Shown piece after piece: positions 57,765 to 64,000 of a stretch of 64,000 nt of DNA. The position numbers and the translations under genes were made by a program. The stretch is from Bacillus pumilus (GTDB lineage: Bacteria; Bacillota; Bacilli; Bacillales; Bacillaceae), in assembly GCF_003431975.1 (NCBI RefSeq), contig NZ_CP027116.1, positions 3,596,001 to 3,660,000 of the forward strand. Direction: 5' to 3'. The notes under the pieces were generated by a model. The model saw only the letters and a program-made list of their open reading frames with translations. It had not been told where the DNA came from and ran no database searches. The first letter of the stretch is position 1; every line of letters starts with the position of its first letter.

Positions 57765-59153
57765 TTATTTTTCGACTTCTTTTACTTTAAAAATGATAGT
57801 GAGAGTAAATGAAACAGCAACAGCTATTAACATACCAATAACATAATTTACCACATTTTGTAAACCGAATGGCGCTGCAATGGCAATCATCGGAATACCC
57901 GTTAAGCCATAAGCGTTGGCTGCTACCTTCGTGAAGACAACAAATGCCCCGCCTAAAGCGCCTCCAATCATCGCAGCAATAAACGGTTTACGATAGCGGA
58001 GGTTGACACCGAATATGACAGGCTCGGTAATTCCTAGGAAAGCTGAAAAAGCTGCAGGAAGTGCGATTTCTTTTGTTTTCGCACGTTTCGCTAAGAAAAA
58101 GACAGCCAATCCCGCCCCGCCTTGTGCTACATTGGACATCGCCCAAATTGGCAGCAAATAGTTCCTTCCAATATCATTCAGCAACCCTGCTTCAATCGCA
58201 TGGAAGCTATGATGAACCCCTGTCAGCACAATGAGAGAGTAGGCACCTCCGAAAATGAGTCCTGCTAAGAATCCTGCATGATCATAAATAAATGTCAGTG
58301 CATTCGAAATTCCTGTACCGAGCATTCTTCCAAGCGGTCCGACTGCAATAAATGTCACAAATCCAGTCACAATGACCGTCACAAACGGGGTCACAAGTAA
58401 ATCAATACTGTTCGGAACCACTTTTCTTAAATTCTTTTCAACAAGACACATGATGTATACCGTCAATAAGACTGGAATGACGGTTCCTTGGTAACCAAGA
58501 AGGGCAATATCAAAATTGAATAGATGCATATATTCTGGTTTCGCATCCGTTAGGCCCCACGGGTTGAGCAGGTTCGGGTGAATCATGATCCCACCAATTA
58601 CAGCTCCTAAATAAGGATTTCCACCAAACTCTTTCGCTGCACTGACCCCAATTAAAATCGGTAAAATGATAAAGGCTGCGCTTGAGAACATATCAAGCAT
58701 TTGAAAGATCGCGGAGCTTGGGTCAACCCATTTGAAGGCTTTCATCATACCTAGTAGTCCCATTAATAAACCGCTCGCAACAATTGCAGGAATGATCGGT
58801 ACAAAAATATTTGATAACGTCTTGGCAAAACGTGCAAGGGGATTCATTTTTTGTTTCACCGCTTCATCATGGCTGACAGGTTTTTGATTCTCGTCGTCTG
58901 CCTCAAGACCGGTCTCACGAGCAAAAGGCTCATACACTTTGTTAACAGAGCCTGTTCCAAATATGATCTGGAATTGACCCGAGCTTGAGAAGGCCCCCTT
59001 CACACCCTCAAGTTCTTCAATGGCATCTTTATCAATCAACGCCTCGTCTTTCATCACCAATCGGAGTCGTGTGGCACAATGCGTAGCACTGATGACATTT
59101 TCTTTGCCACCTAATAATGTTGTTAATTCTTTTGCTGTTTTTTGATAATCCAT
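57765..59153 (-). CDS. sacP: PTS sucrose-specific EIIBC component
   Basis: Imports and phosphorylates sucrose at the membrane. 462 residues: N-terminal EIIB domain with the phosphocysteine in ISATHCATRLRLVM, then EIIC with about ten spans (FVPIIPAIVASGLLMG, GVHHSFHAIEAGL, FLGITEPVIFGVNLRYRKPF). No EIIA domain; it must borrow one (from PtsG or another EIIA), as in B. subtilis. Expression depends on SacT antitermination in the leader. Confidence 0.96.
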   Translation of the reverse strand: MDYQKTAKELTTLLGGKENVISATHCATRLRLVMKDEALIDKDAIEELEGVKGAFSSSGQFQIIFGTGSVNKVYEPFARETGLEADDENQKPVSHDEAVKQKMNPLARFAKTLSNIFVPIIPAIVASGLLMGLLGMMKAFKWVDPSSAIFQMLDMFSSAAFIILPILIGVSAAKEFGGNPYLGAVIGGIMIHPNLLNPWGLTDAKPEYMHLFNFDIALLGYQGTVIPVLLTVYIMCLVEKNLRKVVPNSIDLLVTPFVTVIVTGFVTFIAVGPLGRMLGTGISNALTFIYDHAGFLAGLIFGGAYSLIVLTGVHHSFHAIEAGLLNDIGRNYLLPIWAMSNVAQGGAGLAVFFLAKRAKTKEIALPAAFSAFLGITEPVIFGVNLRYRKPFIAAMIGGALGGAFVVFTKVAANAYGLTGIPMIAIAAPFGLQNVVNYVIGMLIAVAVSFTLTIIFKVKEVEK

Positions 59154-59174
59154 GTTGTCTCCCCCTTTTTTAAA

Positions 59175-59246
59175 GCAAAAAAGACCTAAAATTCACCAAC
59201 GAGCAAAGGACATATATGTCCCCTCGTTACGCAAATTTTAGGTCTT
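59175..59246 (-). terminator. Leader terminator controlled by SacT
   Basis: Minus strand AAGACCTAAAATT / AATTTTAGGTCTT, a perfect 13-bp stem with an inner hairpin in its loop and a T-run, just before the sacP ribosome-binding site. Its first arm overlaps the RAT element. Confidence 0.92.
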
Positions 59247-59272
59247 GCCTGCCTGACAGTCACAATCCCACC
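59236..59272 (-). promoter_or_regulatory. RAT antiterminator element of sacPA
   Basis: Minus strand GGTGGGATTGTGACTGTC followed by AGGCAGGCAAGACC, recognisably the ribonucleic antiterminator of SacT/SacY/LicT-type systems; binding of SacT would prevent the terminator stem. Confidence 0.9.
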
Positions 59273-59283
59273 ATATTGAATTT

Positions 59284-59298
59284 TGATTACGCTTTCAT
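59284..59298 (-). promoter_or_regulatory. cre site at the sacP transcription start
   Basis: Minus strand ATGAAAGCGTAATCA is a full match to WTGNAANCGNWNNCA; it abuts the -10 and covers the predicted start site. Confidence 0.8.
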
Positions 59299-59326
59299 CA
59301 TAGTATATGAGCGTGACCTGCGTCAA
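59297..59326 (-). promoter_or_regulatory. SigA promoter of sacP-sacA
   Basis: Minus strand TTGACG, 18-nt spacer, TATGAT. Confidence 0.78.
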
Positions 59327-59378
59327 CCTCTTTTTTCGAATCAAAGGACCCATATACACTAATTAAAGTAGTGTGCAT

Positions 59379-59400
59379 AAAAAAAAGCCTGCATGCAGGC
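59379..59400 (-). terminator. Terminator after sacT
   Basis: GCCTGC / GCAGGC with a 2-nt loop (effectively a GCATGC-centred palindrome) followed on the minus strand by TTTTTTTT. Confidence 0.75.
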
Positions 59401-59409
59401 ATCATCATT

Positions 59410-60243
59410 TTAAACCAATTCGGCATCCTGCAGACGCTGGACATGCAGCGTGATGTAGCCGATCTCCGATTCAGGGAGATGAAGTCCGTATTCATTTTTT
59501 AACAAATCAGCAAGTCCAAGTGCACACCGGTAAGCCGAATCATACTTTGTTTGGATAAAACTCAGCATATCATCGTCCATGATTTGAAATGCCTCATTCG
59601 ATTCCAACCTGCCTAATGCATACCTCAAATGTGTCACAAGCCGCTGATAGGAAATACTATCCTCATCAATTGAATGCTGAAAATAGCTTTCTATATGCTC
59701 AACCATTTCTTTGATCATCGTTGTATATTTCACGGTCTTTTTCATAGACTCCGTATTCATTTTGGCCGTATGAATATGAAGAGCCACATACCCTGCCTCA
59801 TCGTCCGGCAGTTCAACCCCAAGCCGATCCTTTACATAACGAATGGCATACTTTCCAATATCATATTCCTGCTTATATAAGACTTTGATCTCACCAAGCA
59901 ATTTATTATAGAGCACAATGCCTTTTTGAAGACGCTCAATGGCAAAGGATAAATGGTCAGTCAGTGATATGTGGATATGATCACTGAGTGGCATCATCAG
60001 TTCTCCCTCTGCATAGCTGATGATATGCTCTGCCACCTCAATATGCGCCTCTGGCAATGTCGCAAGAATTTGTTTGAATTTCTCATTTTCTTCACGCACA
60101 ACAAAGATTTTCTCTATTTTTTGAACGGGAACGACGTCATTTTTCCCCTTCTGAAAAGCAATTCCAGGCCCCATCACAATTTTCTCCTGATCACCTTCCT
60201 TCACAACCACTGCATTGTTATTCAAGATTTTATATATCTTCAA
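59410..60243 (-). CDS. sacT: Sucrose antiterminator SacT (BglG family)
   Basis: RNA-binding antiterminator that lets transcription pass the sacP leader terminator when sucrose is present. 277 residues: CAT RNA-binding domain (1-55: [20 protein letters not shown]), PRD1 (about 65-170, with [12 protein letters not shown] and [11 protein letters not shown]is sites) and PRD2 (about 172-277, with [13 protein letters not shown] and [12 protein letters not shown]). PRD histidines are phosphorylated by HPr and the EII. Encoded directly upstream of sacPA, as in B. subtilis. Confidence 0.95.
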   Translation of the reverse strand: MKIYKILNNNAVVVKEGDQEKIVMGPGIAFQKGKNDVVPVQKIEKIFVVREENEKFKQILATLPEAHIEVAEHIISYAEGELMMPLSDHIHISLTDHLSFAIERLQKGIVLYNKLLGEIKVLYKQEYDIGKYAIRYVKDRLGVELPDDEAGYVALHIHTAKMNTESMKKTVKYTTMIKEMVEHIESYFQHSIDEDSISYQRLVTHLRYALGRLESNEAFQIMDDDMLSFIQTKYDSAYRCALGLADLLKNEYGLHLPESEIGYITLHVQRLQDAELV

Positions 60244-60244
60244 G

Positions 60245-60291
60245 GGGTATCCTCTCCCACCAGATAACGTTTCTTATGTGGGATTTTACCC
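60245..60291 (-). promoter_or_regulatory. Hairpin in the sacT leader
   Basis: Minus strand GGGTA..TCCCAC / GTGGGA..TACCC, two nested stems; the 3' arm includes the GGGAGAGG that may be the sacT ribosome-binding site. No T-run, so not a classical terminator. Confidence 0.4.
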
Positions 60292-60295
60292 TGTT

Positions 60296-60574
60296 TCAAG
60301 TCTCATGTAAAGGTAATAGCGGACCAGCACGCGCCTCTCTCGCCGTCTTCTCATCGAGCATTATTAGGCTTTTCTGAAACGCTTTTTCTGTCCTGCGCTT
60401 CTTCTTCTTTTCTTCTACCAGCTTCTCTAGCTCTCTCTCTTTCACGACTTGAAAGAACCCATCATCCACTGCGGCTGCTTGAAAACGCTGCTGCTTCATC
60501 ATCACACCAGGATTCACAAGCACATTCATCATAAAACCAAACCACACACTCAACCAGTTTTTGAAGCTCTTCAC
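60296..60574 (-). CDS. Small basic protein between sacT and vpr (ywcI position)
   Basis: 92 residues, GTG start behind GGAGGG. N-terminal hydrophobic segment (SVWFGFMMNVLVNPGVMM), then a strongly basic stretch (KLVEEKKKKRRTEKAF) that is likely a charged helix. It has the genomic position of B. subtilis ywcI, but I cannot confirm homology. Its start region faces the DnaA-box cluster. Function unknown. Confidence 0.6.
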   Translation of the reverse strand: MKSFKNWLSVWFGFMMNVLVNPGVMMKQQRFQAAAVDDGFFQVVKERELEKLVEEKKKKRRTEKAFQKSLIMLDEKTAREARAGPLLPLHET

Positions 60575-60685
60575 TGAACATCCCTCCGCTTTTCTTAGAA
60601 TCTATCAGTTCTAGCAAAACAACTGATCCTATCATATCCCGAGAAAACAGAGAGGTTTGTCACAATCTGGGTGAAAAAACAAACT

Positions 60686-60700
60686 AGTTTTCAGAAGTTT
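60686..60700 (+). promoter_or_regulatory. Possible CodY box in the ywcI-vpr intergenic region
   Basis: AGTTTTCAGAAGTTT, 12 of 15 matches to AATTTTCWGAAAATT. CodY control of vpr is known in B. subtilis, but this site is about 375 nt from vpr and 110 nt from the ywcI-like gene. Confidence 0.3.
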
Positions 60701-60751
60701 TGTTGAAAAGTGCAGAAGATCATCACGTACAATGATGTTTGAATAAAAATT

Positions 60752-61026
60752 TTATACACACTCTATCCAAAAGATAAGCACACCTTATCAACAGGGTTTA
60801 TCCACATATCAACATCCCTTTACTAGATTTTGTGTATGTGATTTTTTTATTTTCCATATATGTATCTAAATAATTGAGTTATCAACAGCTATTTGTGCAT
60901 AAGTGAGACTTTATAAACAAAATAGGTCTTTGTAACTATGTAAAATAAGACCATTTTAGTAAAGGAATTGTTTTCATCGTATTGAATACTTAATAACGGG
61001 CAGTGAATCTTTCCTATTTATCCACA
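60752..61026. promoter_or_regulatory. DnaA-box cluster upstream of vpr
   Basis: Within the 500-nt AT-rich gap 60575-61074 there are two perfect TTATCCACA boxes (60798, 61018), TTATACACA (60752), TGTGCATAA (60894, reverse TTATGCACA), two TTATCAACA (60785, 60879) and TTATAAACA (60911). The ywcI-vpr interval is one of the DnaA-bound DnaA-box clusters of B. subtilis, which titrate or regulate DnaA. No DNA-unwinding-element trio or dnaA gene is here, so it is not oriC. Confidence 0.82.
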
Positions 61027-61074
61027 AAAAGAAAGGCTATCTCCCTAAAAACACAGCTAGAAAGGGGAAAATTA

Positions 61075-63501
61075 ATGAAAAAGGTAATCTCTCGTGCTTC
61101 TGTTCTATTGTTCTCCACTATTTTTATTTTATCCACATTCTTTACAGGTCAACAGGCTGCTGCCGCTCCATCGAACAAACAGGTGGAATTGGAAAAAGCA
61201 GAAATCTTCGGTGAAATCAATGTCAATTCTAGAAAACATACCACTGTCATTGTTGAATTAAAGGAAAAATCCTTAGTTGAAGCTAAGCAAAAAGGCAAAG
61301 CACAAACGAAGGCCTCCCTCAAAAAATCTCGAACAAAAATAAAAAATGCAGCACTCAAAGAAATAGATAAAGCGAGTGTTCGTCAAGAATATGAAAAAGT
61401 CTTCTCTGGTTTCTCTATGAAACTTCCTGCAAACGAAATTCCGAAGCTGCTCGCAGTGGACGGAGTAAAAGCTGTTTATCCGGATGTTACATATAAAACA
61501 GATGAAGTGAAAAAGGAAAGTGTTCAGCTTCCAAATGAAGATGTCTCCCCTCTTATGGATAAAAGTGCTCCATTTATCGGTGCACCAAAAGCTTGGGATG
61601 CCGGCTACTCTGGGAAAGGGGTAAAGGTCGCTGTTATTGATACTGGAGTAGACTATACCCACCCCGATTTAAAAGGAAACTTCGGCTTATACAAAGGCTA
61701 TGATTTTGTTGATAACGATTATTCTCCGCAAGAGACGCCTAACGGAGACCCTAGAGGCGAATCGACAGACCACGGTACACACGTCGCAGGGACCATCGCG
61801 GCAAATGGACAAATTAAAGGTGTTGCAAAGGATGCCACACTTCTTGCATACCGCGTACTTGGACCAGGCGGATCTGGGACAACTGAGAACGTTCTTGCAG
61901 GCATCGACCGGGCGGTTACTGACGGAGCAGATGTCATGAACCTCTCTCTTGGAAACAGTGTCAACAACCCTGATTATGCAACAAGCATCGCACTTGATTG
62001 GGCCATGTCTGAAGGGGTTGTCGCTGTCACATCGAATGGAAACAGCGGTCCGAACAGCTGGACAGTTGGTTCTCCCGGTACGTCAAGAGATGCCATTTCA
62101 GTCGGAGCAACTCAGCTTCCTTACAGCCTTTACAATGTGAAATTCCCGAACTATTCTACTGCAAAAGTAATGGGCTACTACCAAGAGAGTGATTTAAAAG
62201 CACTTGACCAAAAACAAGTCACACTCGTTCAAGCAGGTATCGGTGACGAAAAGGCATTTGAAAACATTGATGTTCAAGGAAAAGTCGCCGTGATTGAACG
62301 AGGAGCCATCGCCTTTGTTGATAAAGTCGACAACGCAAAAGCTGCTGGTGCAATCGGCGTTGTGATGTATAACAACACAGATGGAGAAATCCCAGTTGAT
62401 GTACCGGGTCTTGCTCTTCCTACCATTAAGCTTTCAAAAGCTGAAGGAACGGCGCTTGTCAAAGCTATTGAGGCTGGAAACAATACAACAACTTTCTCCA
62501 TTCAATTTGTCAAAGAACTTAGTGAGCAAGTCGCTGACTTCTCATCTCGCGGACCAGTTGTGGATACGTGGATGATTAAACCTGATTTATCAGCACCTGG
62601 TGTGAGTATTGTGAGTACGATCCCAACGCATGATCCTTCTCAGCCTTACGGATATGGCTCTAAGCAAGGAACAAGCATGGCTTCTCCGCATGTGGCAGGA
62701 GTTGCAGCAATCATTAAGCAAGCAAAACCATCGTACTCAACGGAACAAATCAAAGCATTGCTAATGAATACAGCAGAAAAACTATTTGACGCAAACGGCA
62801 GCCCATTCCCTCATAACACTCAAGGGACAGGCAGTGTTCGCATCATTGAAGCACTCCAAGCGTCTTCAATCGTTTCTGACGCCAGCTATTCTTACGGCAC
62901 ATTCTTGAAAGAAAAAGGCGTTCAAATCAAAACGAAGAAATTCAAGGTAAAAAACCTTTCAAAAGCACCGAAAACGTATACCATTGATTACAAATTCGAT
63001 GGCAGCGGCATTCGTACAAACGGAACGAAAAAAATCACTGTCAAAGGAAATTCAACTGGGTCCTTTACGTCTGCGGTACAGGTGAAATACGGTAAAACCA
63101 AAAAAGGAACATACCAAGGCAGCATCACCCTTCGCGAAAATGGCAGAAAGGTCACAGAGATCCCAACTTTATTGATTGTTAAAGAGCCTGATTACCCGCG
63201 CGTCACCTCGGTTTCCGTAGAGCCGGATAACCGTGCTGGAAGCTATGTCATCAGCAGCTATCTGCCTGGCGGCGCTGAGAATCTTGCATTTCTCGTTTAC
63301 TCGACAGATGGAGAATATTTAGGTGAAGCAGGAGTTTATCAACATGTTGATAAAGGAGAGCACCGAGTGAAGTGGAATGGTACGATCAATCAAGGCCAAA
63401 AGCTCGCGTCTGGTGAATATACAATGCTGGCTTATGCAAGTTTGAAAGGGAAATCAGACACTGTTCAAACGAAAGAACCTTTCGAAATTTACCCTGAATA
63501 A
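61075..63501 (+). CDS. vpr: Minor extracellular serine protease Vpr (subtilase)
   Basis: Secreted S8 protease. ATG at 61075 behind AAAGGGG; 808 residues (806 in B. subtilis). Order: signal peptide (1-31, ending QAAAAP), I9-type inhibitor propeptide (about 50-140), catalytic domain with Asp in AVIDTGVDYTHPDL, His in STDHGTHVAGTIAANG and Ser in GTSMASPHVAGVAAI, a protease-associated (PA) insert (about 375-480: GKVAVIERGAIAFVDKV), then a beta-rich C-terminal region with a FlgD-like Ig repeat. Also involved in sublancin-type and CSF processing in B. subtilis. Confidence 0.96.
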   Translation: MKKVISRASVLLFSTIFILSTFFTGQQAAAAPSNKQVELEKAEIFGEINVNSRKHTTVIVELKEKSLVEAKQKGKAQTKASLKKSRTKIKNAALKEIDKASVRQEYEKVFSGFSMKLPANEIPKLLAVDGVKAVYPDVTYKTDEVKKESVQLPNEDVSPLMDKSAPFIGAPKAWDAGYSGKGVKVAVIDTGVDYTHPDLKGNFGLYKGYDFVDNDYSPQETPNGDPRGESTDHGTHVAGTIAANGQIKGVAKDATLLAYRVLGPGGSGTTENVLAGIDRAVTDGADVMNLSLGNSVNNPDYATSIALDWAMSEGVVAVTSNGNSGPNSWTVGSPGTSRDAISVGATQLPYSLYNVKFPNYSTAKVMGYYQESDLKALDQKQVTLVQAGIGDEKAFENIDVQGKVAVIERGAIAFVDKVDNAKAAGAIGVVMYNNTDGEIPVDVPGLALPTIKLSKAEGTALVKAIEAGNNTTTFSIQFVKELSEQVADFSSRGPVVDTWMIKPDLSAPGVSIVSTIPTHDPSQPYGYGSKQGTSMASPHVAGVAAIIKQAKPSYSTEQIKALLMNTAEKLFDANGSPFPHNTQGTGSVRIIEALQASSIVSDASYSYGTFLKEKGVQIKTKKFKVKNLSKAPKTYTIDYKFDGSGIRTNGTKKITVKGNSTGSFTSAVQVKYGKTKKGTYQGSITLRENGRKVTEIPTLLIVKEPDYPRVTSVSVEPDNRAGSYVISSYLPGGAENLAFLVYSTDGEYLGEAGVYQHVDKGEHRVKWNGTINQGQKLASGEYTMLAYASLKGKSDTVQTKEPFEIYPE

Positions 63502-63515
63502 ATGTGAATCACAAG

Positions 63516-63555
63516 AAAAGCCTTGCTTGAGCGAATATGCTCATCAAGGCTTTTC
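63516..63555 (+). terminator. Terminator after vpr
   Basis: AAAAGCCTTG / CAAGGCTTTT outer stem with inner TGAGC / GCTCA hairpin. Confidence 0.82.
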
Positions 63556-63582
63556 GATCATATATGGAGGAAAGAGAGATTG

Positions 63583-63810
63583 ATGTTGATATTGCTATGG
63601 ATCGTTTCTTTTTTTACTGCTTTTTTTCTAACGATCACCTTGGTGTATTTTCTCACCCTTTTACATGCGAAACATCCTCGTCCTTTTCATCAAGCATGCG
63701 AGCTGACGGTCTATGTATCCTTCATTTACCCGCTTAGTTTGCTGGTGACAGCCACGTTTTTGTTCATCATGATGCTCATTTTCCCCTTTTACTGGCTGCG
63801 CGGACGATAA
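63583..63810 (+). CDS. Small two-span membrane protein
   Basis: 75 residues from the ATG at 63583 with GGAGG upstream (12-nt gap; earlier in-frame codons lie in the vpr terminator). Two hydrophobic segments (1-25 and about 42-70) joined by a short loop containing HAKHPRPFHQ. No family recognised, function unknown. It converges on the flavin enzyme gene. Confidence 0.55.
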   Translation: MLILLWIVSFFTAFFLTITLVYFLTLLHAKHPRPFHQACELTVYVSFIYPLSLLVTATFLFIMMLIFPFYWLRGR

Positions 63811-63821
63811 ACATACATACG

Positions 63822-64000
63822 TTATGCATCAAAGGCTTCTTTTAATAAACGATACGATGTGAGCCGGTCTTGCATGTGGTGAGTAATCGTCACAGCGATC
63901 ACTTCATTTGTACGATACGCTTTCGCTAGTGCCGTCAGCTGTTTTTTCACAGAAGATGGCGTTCCAACCACCATCCTTTGACGATTGGCAGCCACTCGTT
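63822..64000 (-). CDS. ywcH: LLM-class flavin-dependent oxidoreductase, C-terminal part (YwcH-like), cut by the window
   Basis: The minus-strand frame is open from the edge to TAA at 63822 and gives 58 residues: RVAANRQRMVVGTPSSVKKQ, LTALAKAYRTNEVIAVTITH, DRLTSYRLLKEAFDA. This is the typical end of bacterial luciferase-like (LLM) monooxygenases, where the GTPxxVxxQL segment closes the FMN barrel. B. subtilis has ywcH next to vpr. The N-terminal part lies outside. Confidence 0.8.
   Translation of the reverse strand, partial: RVAANRQRMVVGTPSSVKKQLTALAKAYRTNEVIAVTITHHMQDRLTSYRLLKEAFDA

Noticed and set aside
60575..61074. Chromosomal replication origin
   Set aside because: DnaA boxes are present, but there is no dnaA/dnaN neighbourhood and no clear unwinding element; known DnaA-box clusters away from oriC explain it better.

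Overview
The window is a Firmicutes chromosome segment that I would place in the Bacillus pumilus group (B. pumilus, B. safensis, B. altitudinis). Gene content and order follow the B. subtilis stretch from argS to vpr (speB-speE-pbpG-ywhD-ywhC-ywhB, ywgA-ywfO-rsfA-lipL, pta-hemQ, bacilysin genes, sps operon, gerQ-ywdK-ywdJ-ywdI-ywdH-ung-ywdF-pdxK, sacA-sacP-sacT, vpr). The protein sequences are clearly diverged from B. subtilis, and several accessory loci differ. This placement rests on recognition of families and synteny, not on a database search.

Layout. 1-1.8 kb: end of an S66 (LD-carboxypeptidase/MccF-like) peptidase, then three tandem 118-bp repeats that each carry a Shine-Dalgarno site and encode the same 21-residue amphipathic peptide, then a small exported protein. 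1.8-15.7 kb: housekeeping genes (argS, polyamine genes speE/speB, sporulation PBP pbpG, site-2 protease ywhC, tautomerase ywhB, a secreted metzincin protease, HD phosphohydrolase ywfO, prespore regulator rsfA, lipoate pathway lipL). 15.8-21 kb: an LXG polymorphic-toxin island with YwqH/YwqI-type partner genes, one complete LXG toxin, immunity genes, a displaced toxin/immunity cassette and the remains of an earlier toxin between 138-bp direct repeats. 21.1-25.4 kb: a catabolic cluster (DctM-like permease, dehydrogenase, RraA-type aldolase, RpiR regulator) whose promoter carries a cre site and a palindromic operator. 25.5-27.5 kb: pta and hemQ. 27.5-36.2 kb: two MFS transporters, an Lrp regulator and the bacilysin genes bacABCDF plus bacG, with no bacE. 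36.3-46.5 kb: the spore-coat polysaccharide operon spsA-L. 46.7-55.4 kb: gerQ and the ywd genes. 55.5-60.6 kb: the sucrose system sacT-sacP-sacA with promoter, cre, antiterminator RNA and terminator all visible. 60.6-64 kb: a DnaA-box cluster upstream of the secreted protease gene vpr, and the end of a ywcH-like flavin enzyme gene.

The themes are sporulation and spore surface (pbpG, rsfA, sps, gerQ, a cupin with a Tyr/Pro-rich tail), secreted or antagonistic factors (metzincin, Vpr, bacilysin, LXG toxins, tandem peptides) and carbon control through CcpA (cre sites at pta, sacP and the RpiR cluster). The two places that most deserve a closer look are the triplicated 21-residue peptide genes at 981-1282 and the rearranged LXG island at 15816-20966. 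No rRNA, tRNA, CRISPR array, transposase or integrase was seen.
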